Of a stretch of DNA of 21,368 nt, positions 15,846-21,368 are shown piece by piece. The position numbers and the translations under genes were made by a program. The DNA is taken from contig JAHZAV010000035.1 of assembly GCA_019423745.1 (NCBI GenBank), forward strand, positions 1 to 21,368, read 5' to 3'. This DNA is from Lachnospiraceae bacterium. Its GTDB lineage: Bacteria > Bacillota > Clostridia > Lachnospirales > Lachnospiraceae. A model generated the notes under the pieces. The model saw only the letters and a program-made list of their open reading frames with translations, had not been told where the DNA came from and did no database searches. How positions within the stretch are numbered: position 1 is the stretch's first letter; every line of letters starts with the position of its first letter.

Positions 15846-17093
15846 CTAATGATTCCTATGCCATTTCCACACCTGTTCTAATGCACCTGGCGTTCCCATA
15901 AGCAGTTTTGTCCCTTCGGCCATGCATCTGGCGGCATACAGCATTCCCTTATGGCCGATACTCATCCCCGCTTGTCGGGCAGCAGCCCAGTGATGGAGCG
16001 GAGTACCTTTGCACATGGTGGCGGCGCTAATGGTGACCATGGGGACGACATGGCTCACTTCAGAAGCATCGGTGCCAATAGAGATAGGAACGGGCACATC
16101 TTCCAATGGTTCCAGTCCGGTGAAGTAGGTGCCTCCATTTAAAAAGCCGGCTTCTTTGCTGATTTGTGCCGCAATGTTCAGCTCTTCCTGTGTATAGGTG
16201 GGGACTGGGATTTTAGTCATGGCCTTATAATAAAGCTCCATTAAGGGACGGTTTACTTTCATTTCCCGGCAGCTTTTGACAAGCTCAATCTCTACGGAAG
16301 TTCCGGTCATAAGTGCTGCCCCCCGTGCACAGTCGTCTACGCGGCGGCTTGCCTCATCGGTGCGGGAACGAAGAGCAGAGCGGATGAAATAGTTGGTCTT
16401 GGCAAGATCAGGAACAACGTTGGCAGGAATGTGATTATCAAGATAGGCATAGTGCATCCGTACATCGTCCGGTACATGTTCCCGCAGATAATTGACGCCT
16501 ATGTTCATCAGTTCTGCAGCATCCAGTGCGCTCCTGCCTTCTTCAGGAGATCTGGAGGCGTGGGAACTGACACCGTGAAAGGTATAATTTTTTATATCCT
16601 GCGCCTGCCATATGTCATTACTGATGCGGTTTCGGTCAAAAGGATGCCACATAACGGCAACATCCAGAGTGTCAAATACACCAGCTTTAGTCATGACAAT
16701 TTTTCCTGACATAATTTCTTCGGCCGGGCAGCCATAGACCAAAATAGTACCAGGTATTTTGGAAGTTTCCATATCGTTTTTTAAGGCACAGGCAGCAGCA
16801 CATACGCCGGTACCAAGAAGGTTGTGGCCGCATGCATGGCCGATTTCCGGGAGAGCATCATACTCTGCCAAAAAGCCAAGACGGGGAGAGCCGCTTCCCC
16901 AGATGGCGGTAAAAGCAGTATTAATACCGGCAGTTTTCCATGTTATTTTGAACCCCTGGCTTTCCAGAAAAGTTGCTAGGAGCCTGGAAGCGTAGAGTTC
17001 CTCGTAGGCAAGTTCAGGATGACAGAAAATATCATGAGCAATATTTGTTAATTCTGTCGTATAGGCTTCAATCCAATCTGCAATTTTATTCAT
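15846..17093 (-). CDS. M20-family amidohydrolase, AbgB-like
   Basis: This 415-residue cytoplasmic metal-dependent amidohydrolase resembles the AbgB subunit of p-aminobenzoyl-glutamate hydrolase and related M20 aminoacylases. Seen are HPELAYEE (25-32), FLAEYDALPEIGHACGHNLL (74-93) with D79, C88 and H90, YGCPAEE (120-126) with the paired acidic residues E125-E126, MWHP with H150, FHGVSSHAS (172-180) with the dimerisation-domain histidines, and GTPLHHW with H367-H368. The substrate is not certain: N-acyl amino acids and dipeptides are alternatives to aminobenzoyl-glutamate. No AbgA or transporter partner is nearby. The start codon is the ATG at 17093-17091, preceded on its strand by AAAAGGA (17108-17102). 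It is the only minus-strand gene, and it is GC-richer (about 50%, up to 68% in one 60-bp line) than its neighbours. Confidence 0.9.
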   Translation of the reverse strand: MNKIADWIEAYTTELTNIAHDIFCHPELAYEELYASRLLATFLESQGFKITWKTAGINTAFTAIWGSGSPRLGFLAEYDALPEIGHACGHNLLGTGVCAAACALKNDMETSKIPGTILVYGCPAEEIMSGKIVMTKAGVFDTLDVAVMWHPFDRNRISNDIWQAQDIKNYTFHGVSSHASRSPEEGRSALDAAELMNIGVNYLREHVPDDVRMHYAYLDNHIPANVVPDLAKTNYFIRSALRSRTDEASRRVDDCARGAALMTGTSVEIELVKSCREMKVNRPLMELYYKAMTKIPVPTYTQEELNIAAQISKEAGFLNGGTYFTGLEPLEDVPVPISIGTDASEVSHVVPMVTISAATMCKGTPLHHWAAARQAGMSIGHKGMLYAARCMAEGTKLLMGTPGALEQVWKWHRNH

Positions 17094-17244
17094 ATATTTT
17101 ATCCTTTTCGTTTTTTAGATTTGGAGATAAAATCTCTCTGTTTTAGTAAAGTATACAATAGATATGGACAAAAAGAAAGTTTTAGCAGGGATATCCGAAT
17201 ACTATAGTATAGAAAAATTTAAGGAAATCTTCCGTAGTTTTTGA

Positions 17245-17273
17245 TTGTATTTCTCTTTACGTGAAGATATTAT
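17245..17273 (+). promoter_or_regulatory. Probable promoter of the first VanZ-like gene
   Basis: TTGTAT (17245-17250), a 17-bp spacer and TATTAT (17268-17273) precede the ATG at 17309 by 35 bp. In the same 215-bp divergent gap there is a perfect 12-bp palindrome, ATACTATAGTAT (17199-17210), of unknown meaning. Confidence 0.55.
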
Positions 17274-17308
17274 AAATACGACTATTGCGAAAGCAGAGGT
17301 GAATCAAA

Positions 17309-17902
17309 ATGATGCAGCAATTGATAGAAAAAGCAATTTGGTTTTTGAAGATTTATTACGTCGAGAATCAGCTTCTGGTGCAGTTCCTTTTCCTTTTTGT
17401 AATTACTTATATGCTTTTAATGTATTGGCTGAATCCGAGGCTGTCTCCTGTTTTAAGAAAGGTGCTGGCAGCAGTCTGCCTGCTTGTGGAGCTCGCAGGG
17501 ATTGCTTATTTTACATTGGGATTTCGGGAAATAGGAATATCCCATCGTTATGAATTGGAATTTTTCTGGTCCTACAAGGAATGGATTTTTGGTGGCAACG
17601 AGAAACTGGGAATGGAGGTCATTAATAATATTCTTTTGTTTTTTCCATTAGGATTTCTTCTTAATGATGTCCTTAAAAAGGCTTCTTTCTGGAAGGTGTT
17701 AATATTAGCCATGTTTTTGAGTATAACGGTGGAAAGTACGCAGCTTGTATGTAAACTTGGTCTGTTTGAATTGGATGATATCTTTAATAATACTCTGGGA
17801 GCCATAGCAGGTTGGTGTCTGTTCCATATTCTTCGTTCTCCGGTGAAGAACTGGTGCCGGGAATCCGGGAAAAAGCGGAGATATGTACAGGCTCGTTTAT
17901 AA
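17309..17902 (+). CDS. VanZ-family membrane protein (first copy)
   Basis: VanZ-like proteins are small polytopic membrane proteins. One member gives low-level teicoplanin resistance, but for most members the function is unknown. The 197 residues carry several hydrophobic helices: about 21-41 (VQFLFLFVITYMLLMYWL), about 48-69, and further segments covering NILLFFPLGFLLN. The family signature STQLVCKLGLFELDDIFNNT (137-164 region, with D156-D157) is followed by a last helix, GAIAGWCLFHIL, and a basic tail. ATG 17309 follows GAGGTG (17296-17301); a second ATG three bases later is possible. It is monocistronic: a weak imperfect hairpin (about 17902-17935) follows, and the next gene has its own promoter. 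Resistance should not be inferred from this gene alone. Confidence 0.85.
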   Translation: MMQQLIEKAIWFLKIYYVENQLLVQFLFLFVITYMLLMYWLNPRLSPVLRKVLAAVCLLVELAGIAYFTLGFREIGISHRYELEFFWSYKEWIFGGNEKLGMEVINNILLFFPLGFLLNDVLKKASFWKVLILAMFLSITVESTQLVCKLGLFELDDIFNNTLGAIAGWCLFHILRSPVKNWCRESGKKRRYVQARL

Positions 17903-18004
17903 AAACTTCCTATGTTAAATACGGAAATTTTATATCTAACTATTTTTGGCTGTTAAGACACATTCCAAACAAACAGGAGTAAAAGCGTAAGTATGTGTAA
18001 AGTG

Positions 18005-18032
18005 TTGACACGGAACAAAGAGCGCTTATAAT
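18005..18032 (+). promoter_or_regulatory. Near-perfect sigma-A promoter of the second VanZ-like gene
   Basis: TTGACA (18005-18010) and TATAAT (18027-18032) are both perfect consensus hexamers, separated by 16 bp. The start of transcription would be near 18039, giving a leader of only about 20 nt. Confidence 0.8.
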
Positions 18033-18058
18033 AGTCAGAAGAAAGATGGTGGGAGAAA

Positions 18059-18547
18059 TTGAAACGAAAAGCATGGACAGCTGCGGTTCTTATCTGGATG
18101 TGTCTGATTTTCTGGTTTTCAGCACAACCGGCAGAAGAATCTGATGATATGAGCCTTTCAGTTGGAAAAATTGTAGGGGAGATTTTTGTCTCTGATTATG
18201 ACGAATGGACGCAAGAGCAGCAGACAGCGTTTGCTGAGCGAATAGATTACCCGGTTAGAAAAACAGCTCATGCGACAGAGTATGCTTGTTTTTCTATTCT
18301 TCTTATGTTAATGTATCAAAGTTATGGATTGGAAGGGCGAAAAAAAGTTGTTATTAGTTTTTTATCAGCAGTGATTTATGCGGTAACGGACGAAATTCAT
18401 CAACTTTTTGTTCCTGGCCGCGCGTGCAGAATTACGGATATGATGATTGACAGTGCTGGAGCAGCTGTGGGGATTTTGTTTTTTGTGATAGTTTCTTTCT
18501 TTGTTGTTTGGCTGGTACATAGGAAAAAAGTGGAAAATATAGTATAA
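18059..18547 (+). CDS. VanZ-family membrane protein (second copy), TTG start
   Basis: This 162-residue VanZ-like protein is of a different subgroup from the previous one. Helix 1 (about 5-20) is followed by FWFSAQPAEESDDMSLSV. The next conserved block is RKTAHATEYACFSILLMLMY from R67, with H71 and E74. A third block, TDEIHQLFVPGRACRITDMM (R124, D127, then D131), precedes the last helix (about 134-154) and a basic tail. These blocks are the core VanZ pattern. The start is TTG 18059 with GGTGGGAG just upstream; no ATG in frame precedes helix 1, and the first internal ATG would remove most of it. The function is unknown. Despite the gene's strong promoter hexamers, the TTG start and tight ribosome-site spacing may limit translation. 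Confidence 0.87.
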   Translation: MKRKAWTAAVLIWMCLIFWFSAQPAEESDDMSLSVGKIVGEIFVSDYDEWTQEQQTAFAERIDYPVRKTAHATEYACFSILLMLMYQSYGLEGRKKVVISFLSAVIYAVTDEIHQLFVPGRACRITDMMIDSAGAAVGILFFVIVSFFVVWLVHRKKVENIV

Positions 18548-18594
18548 AATAGAAAAAATACCACATAATATAGTAATTCCCAGATTATTATACT

Positions 18595-18622
18595 TTTACC
18601 TGCTAGTTATTTGTGTTATAAT
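18595..18622 (+). promoter_or_regulatory. Extended -10 promoter in the gap before rpsL
   Basis: TTTACC (18595-18600), a 16-bp spacer and the perfect extended -10 TGTTATAAT (18614-18622) lie 50-75 bp after the second VanZ-like stop. No coding frame with a ribosome site follows before the hairpin at 18679-18716, so it would drive a short RNA. Confidence 0.6.
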
Positions 18623-18628
18623 AAATTG

Positions 18629-18720
18629 GAATGGGGAGTAATACGGGAGTATTCATATATAAAATGTGCCGCGGGGCAAAAGGAAGTGCAGGGTTAACAA
18701 ACCCTGCACTTCCTTTATGA
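18629..18720 (+). ncRNA. Candidate short RNA of about 90 nt
   Basis: This is the stretch between the promoter at 18595-18622 and the end of the strong hairpin at 18679-18716. It contains two further possible small hairpins: aatac/gtatt with a GGGA loop (about 18639-18652) and tgcc/ggca with a GCGG loop (18667-18678). I do not recognise it as a known riboswitch or small RNA. It could instead be just the 3' end of the VanZ-like transcript. Confidence 0.35.
18679..18719 (+). terminator. 16-bp perfect hairpin, probable terminator
   Basis: aaaggaagtgcagggt (18679-18694) pairs perfectly with accctgcacttccttt (18701-18716) around the loop taacaa. Only three T follow the GC-rich part before ATG, so the T-tract is short. 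It would end both the second VanZ-like transcript and the candidate short RNA before the rpsL promoter. Confidence 0.7.
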
Positions 18721-18771
18721 CATAGAACATGTTAGAAAGCCCTGTTTTTTAAGGAATTTTAGACTATCCCC

Positions 18772-18800
18772 TTGACTTTTTGGTTTATACATAATAGAAT
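18772..18800 (+). promoter_or_regulatory. Promoter of the rpsL-rpsG-fusA (str) operon
   Basis: TTGACT (18772-18777), a 17-bp spacer and TAGAAT (18795-18800) give a strong promoter. Transcription would start near 18807, leaving a leader of about 94 nt. This leader and the items at 18595-18720 account for most of the 353-bp gap 18548-18900. Confidence 0.85.
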
Positions 18801-18840
18801 AATCTAGCGCGTATAAAAATGTGCAGTATTTTTTTGCGCG

Positions 18841-18863
18841 TTTTAAACAGAAGATGTTTAAAA
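18841..18863 (+). other. Leader hairpin before rpsL
   Basis: ttttaaac (18841-18848) pairs perfectly with gtttaaaa (18856-18863) around a 7-nt loop in the rpsL leader. The stem is A/U-rich and ends 22 nt before the ribosome site. A role in control is possible but not shown. Confidence 0.35.
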
Positions 18864-18900
18864 ACCCGTAACTTATTTTTATCGTAGGAGGTGAAAAGAA

Positions 18901-19323
18901 ATGCCAACATTTAACCAGTTAGTAAGAAAAGGACGTCAGACATCTGTAAAGAAATCAACAGCACCGGCACTTCAGAAAGGATACAATTCCCTTAAGAAGA
19001 GAGCAACAGACACATCTGCACCGCAGAAAAGAGGTGTTTGTACAGCTGTTAAGACAGCGACACCTAAGAAGCCTAACTCAGCTCTTAGAAAGATCGCCAG
19101 AGTTCGTCTGTCTAACGGAATCGAGGTAACAAGCTATATTCCGGGAGAAGGACACAACCTTCAGGAGCATAGTGTTGTTCTGATCCGTGGAGGGCGTGTT
19201 AAGGACCTTCCAGGTACAAGATACCACATTGTAAGAGGAACACTTGATACAGCAGGTGTTGCTAAGAGAAGACAGGCTCGTTCCAAATACGGAGCAAAGA
19301 GACCGAAAGACGCAAAGAAATAA
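18901..19323 (+). CDS. rpsL: 30S ribosomal protein S12
   Basis: S12 is a decoding-centre protein of the 30S subunit. The 140 residues contain QKRGVCTAVKTATPKKPNSA, GEGHNLQEHSVVLIRGGRVK and a basic C-terminal tail ending YGAKRPKDAKK. It is longer than E. coli S12 (124) partly because of about 13 extra residues near positions 27-39, as in other Firmicutes. K56 and K101 match E. coli K43 and K88 (counting Met), the main streptomycin-resistance positions, and are wild type. AGGAGGTG (18886-18893), a full anti-SD match, sits 7 bp before ATG 18901, implying high expression. It is the first gene of the str operon. Confidence 0.98.
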   Translation: MPTFNQLVRKGRQTSVKKSTAPALQKGYNSLKKRATDTSAPQKRGVCTAVKTATPKKPNSALRKIARVRLSNGIEVTSYIPGEGHNLQEHSVVLIRGGRVKDLPGTRYHIVRGTLDTAGVAKRRQARSKYGAKRPKDAKK

Positions 19324-19381
19324 GAGTAAAATTGTAGTCACAAACAGAACTATGATGAAGTAAGTTACAGGTGTTACGGAT

Positions 19382-19400
19382 AGAAGAAAACGTTTCTTCT
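19382..19400 (+). other. Hairpin in the rpsL-rpsG spacer
   Basis: agaagaaa (19382-19389) pairs perfectly with tttcttct (19393-19400) around a 3-nt loop. It lies in a 167-bp spacer, which is long for this operon. In E. coli, S7 represses its own operon by binding the rpsL-rpsG spacer, so a similar site could be here; this sequence match is not established. Confidence 0.4.
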
Positions 19401-19490
19401 TGAACGTATGGCCTGTGCACTACACTGTATCATTAGAAAGACACATGTGAGTACCGATGAATTAATCAATTGTTTAAGGAGGGAAGGACC

Positions 19491-19961
19491 GTGCCACGTA
19501 AAGGACATACTCAGAAAAGAGACGTATTAGCGGATCCATTATACAATAACAAAGTGGTTACCAAGCTTATCAACAACATTATGTTAGATGGTAAGAAGGG
19601 AATCGCACAGAAAATTGTATATGGAGCGTTTGACAGAGTTGCAGAAAAGACCGATAAGCCGGCTATCGAAGTATTTGAAGAGGCTATGAATAACATCATG
19701 CCAGTACTTGAGGTAAAGGCAAGACGTATCGGTGGTGCAACATACCAGGTGCCGATCGAAGTAAGAGCTGACAGAAGACAGGCTCTGGCACTTCGCTGGC
19801 TGACCAACTTCTCACGTGTAAGAGGCGAGAAGACAATGGAAGAAAGACTGGCAAATGAAATTATGGATGCTGCAAACAATACAGGTGCAGCAGTGAAGAG
19901 AAAAGAAGATATGCATAAGATGGCAGAAGCAAACAAAGCGTTTGCTCACTATCGATTCTAA
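19491..19961 (+). CDS. rpsG: 30S ribosomal protein S7
   Basis: S7 nucleates assembly of the 30S head and contacts the E-site tRNA. Starting at GTG 19491 the product is MPRKGHTQKRDVLADPLYNN onward, 156 residues, the standard bacterial length. AAGGAGG (19476-19482) is 8 bp upstream. An in-frame TTG at 19470 would add seven residues and place the ribosome site inside the gene, so I reject it. Family blocks are VTKLINNIMLDGKKGIAQKI, VKARRIGGATYQVPIEVRAD and ALRWLTNFSRVRGEKTMEER. fusA follows after 15 bp with its own AGGAGG site, so the operon continues. Confidence 0.97.
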   Translation: MPRKGHTQKRDVLADPLYNNKVVTKLINNIMLDGKKGIAQKIVYGAFDRVAEKTDKPAIEVFEEAMNNIMPVLEVKARRIGGATYQVPIEVRADRRQALALRWLTNFSRVRGEKTMEERLANEIMDAANNTGAAVKRKEDMHKMAEANKAFAHYRF

Positions 19962-19976
19962 TAGGAGGAAAAGACC

Positions 19977-21368
19977 TTGGCTGGAAGAGAATATCCATTA
20001 GACAGAACCAGAAACATTGGTATTATGGCTCATATTGATGCCGGTAAGACGACGACAACAGAACGTATCTTATACTATACTGGTGTTAACCACAAAATTG
20101 GTGATACACACGATGGTACTGCTACCATGGACTGGATGGCTCAGGAGCAGGAAAGAGGTATCACAATTACTTCAGCTGCAACAACATGTCACTGGACATT
20201 GCAGGAAAACTGCAAACCAAAAGCAGGTGCTTTAGAGCACCGTATCAATATTATTGATACTCCAGGTCACGTTGACTTTACAGTAGAGGTAGAACGTTCC
20301 CTGCGTGTGCTTGACGGTGCAGTAGGTGTTTTCTGTGCTAAGGGTGGTGTAGAACCTCAGTCAGAGAATGTATGGCGTCAGGCAGACACATACAACGTAC
20401 CAAGAATGGCATTTATTAATAAGATGGACATCTTGGGAGCTGACTTCTACAACGCTGTAGAACAGATTAAAACAAGATTAGGAAAAAATGCAATCTGCCT
20501 TCAGCTTCCGATTGGTAAGGAAGATGATTTCAAGGGAATTATTGACCTGTTTGAAATGAAAGCTTACATCTATAATGATGATAAGGGAGAAGACATTTCT
20601 ATCGTAGATATTCCTGAAGATATGAAGGATGATGCAGAACTGTATCATACAGAGCTGATCGAAAAGATCTGCGAACTGGATGACGACTTGATGATGATGT
20701 ATCTTGAAGGGGAAGAACCTTCAGTAGATGAGTTGAAAGCAGTATTAAGAAAAGCAACATGTGAATGTCTTGCAGTTCCGGTATGCTGTGGTACAGCTTA
20801 CAGAAATAAAGGTGTACAGAAACTTCTGGATGCAGTTATTGAGTTTATGCCTTCTCCACTGGATGTTCCGGCAATTCAGGGAGTTGATGCAGATGGAAAC
20901 GAAGTTGAGAGACATTCTTCAGATGAAGAACCATTCTCTGCTCTCGTATTCAAGATTATGACAGACCCATTTGTTGGTAAACTGGCATATTTCAGAGTTT
21001 ATTCAGGAACTATAAATTCAGGTTCCTATGTATTAAACGCAACAAAAGGTAAGAAGGAACGTGTTGGTCGTATCCTTCAGATGCATGCAAATAAGAGACA
21101 GGAACTGGATAAAGTTTATTCCGGAGATATCGCTGCAGCGATCGGATTTAAATTCTCCACAACAGGTGATACAATCTGTGACGAGCAGCATCCGGTAATT
21201 CTGGAGTCCATGGAGTTCCCGGAACCTGTTATCGAACTTGCAATTGAGCCTAAGACAAAGGCTTCCCAGGGTAAACTTGGAGAATCACTTGCAAAACTGG
21301 CAGAAGAAGACCCGACATTCCGTGCTCATACAGATCAGGAAACAGGTCAGACAATCATCGCTGGTATG
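19977..21368 (+). CDS. fusA: Elongation factor G, N-terminal 464 residues (3' end outside window)
   Basis: EF-G is the GTPase that drives ribosomal translocation. Translation starts at TTG 19977, 8 bp after AGGAGG (19963-19968), giving MAGREYPLDRTRNIGIMAHI as the true family N-terminus; no ATG fits. The G domain is complete: P-loop AHIDAGKT (18-25), switch I RGITITSAATT, DTPGHVD (94-100) and NKMD (148-151). Domain II follows, and the frame stays open to the last base. About 240 residues should lie beyond the window. Between switch I and DTPGHVD there is a short extra segment (CHWTLQENCKPKAGALEHR) compared with the compact form in many bacteria. It is third in the str operon. Confidence 0.97.
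   Translation, partial: MAGREYPLDRTRNIGIMAHIDAGKTTTTERILYYTGVNHKIGDTHDGTATMDWMAQEQERGITITSAATTCHWTLQENCKPKAGALEHRINIIDTPGHVDFTVEVERSLRVLDGAVGVFCAKGGVEPQSENVWRQADTYNVPRMAFINKMDILGADFYNAVEQIKTRLGKNAICLQLPIGKEDDFKGIIDLFEMKAYIYNDDKGEDISIVDIPEDMKDDAELYHTELIEKICELDDDLMMMYLEGEEPSVDELKAVLRKATCECLAVPVCCGTAYRNKGVQKLLDAVIEFMPSPLDVPAIQGVDADGNEVERHSSDEEPFSALVFKIMTDPFVGKLAYFRVYSGTINSGSYVLNATKGKKERVGRILQMHANKRQELDKVYSGDIAAAIGFKFSTTGDTICDEQHPVILESMEFPEPVIELAIEPKTKASQGKLGESLAKLAEEDPTFRAHTDQETGQTIIAGM

Noticed and set aside
17199..17210. 12-bp palindrome ATACTATAGTAT as a regulator site
   Set aside because: It is A/T-rich, short, and not clearly placed relative to the promoter; this could occur by chance. It is mentioned only under the promoter entry.
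17164..17244. 26-codon frame starting ATG 17164
   Set aside because: It has no ribosome site, ends at the promoter of the VanZ-like gene, and shows no family resemblance. A gene remnant cannot be excluded, but nothing supports it.
8246..18720. Mobile element, CRISPR or defence system
   Set aside because: No transposase, integrase, terminal repeats, repeat-spacer array or nuclease gene was seen on either strand.
19060..19210. Possible streptomycin-resistance changes in rpsL
   Set aside because: Both key lysines (K56 and K101 here) are wild type.
19470..19490. TTG start extending S7 by seven residues
   Set aside because: It places the AAGGAGG site inside the gene; GTG 19491 gives the standard 156-residue protein.

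Overview
The window reads as a chromosomal segment of a Clostridia bacterium, most likely a Lachnospiraceae member (Blautia/Dorea/Mediterraneibacter type). The RpoB, RpoC, S12 and EF-G sequences look like that family, A+T content is moderate (roughly 40% GC by hand counts), and Shine-Dalgarno sites are strong AGGAGG types. This placement rests on memory of family sequences, not on a search. Both ends are housekeeping genes: the end of rplL, then rpoB and rpoC on the left, and rpsL, rpsG and the start of fusA on the right. No insertion sequence, integrase, tRNA, rRNA or CRISPR array was seen.

Left block (1-8245): rplL ends at a good intrinsic terminator. A 33-nt inverted repeat and a sigma-A type promoter follow, so rpoBC appears to have its own promoter. 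rpoB and rpoC are complete, and a strong terminator follows rpoC.

Central accessory block (8246-18720): a free-standing HD-domain phosphohydrolase comes first. Next is an extracellular polysaccharide control operon with a near-consensus promoter at 9016-9044: PHP-type tyrosine phosphatase (CpsB), Wzz-like chain-length protein (CpsC), BY-type tyrosine kinase (CpsD), a membrane-anchored two-domain Ig-like protein, and an LCP glycopolymer transferase. A second short module follows with its own probable promoter: a 34-residue single-pass membrane peptide, a structured RNA segment, and a FlaA1/EpsC-type UDP-sugar dehydratase. No glycosyltransferase, flippase or polymerase gene lies here, so the module either acts on polymer built elsewhere or is the conserved part of a larger locus. 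A GC-richer M20 amidohydrolase (AbgB-like) lies on the opposite strand, convergent across a bidirectional terminator. Two unrelated-looking VanZ-family membrane proteins follow, each behind its own promoter.

Right block (18548-21368): a 353-bp gap holds a possible short RNA unit (extended -10 promoter, about 90 nt, ending in a perfect 16-bp hairpin) and then the rpsL promoter. rpsL, rpsG (GTG start) and fusA (TTG start, cut by the window end) follow. rpsL and rpsG are separated by a spacer with a tight hairpin. RpoB and S12 carry the wild-type residues at the usual rifampicin and streptomycin resistance positions.

The most interesting items are the structured RNA plus small membrane peptide in front of the EpsC-type gene, which recalls the position of the EAR antitermination element of Bacillus eps operons, the short RNA candidate upstream of rpsL, and the inverted repeat just upstream of the rpoB promoter.
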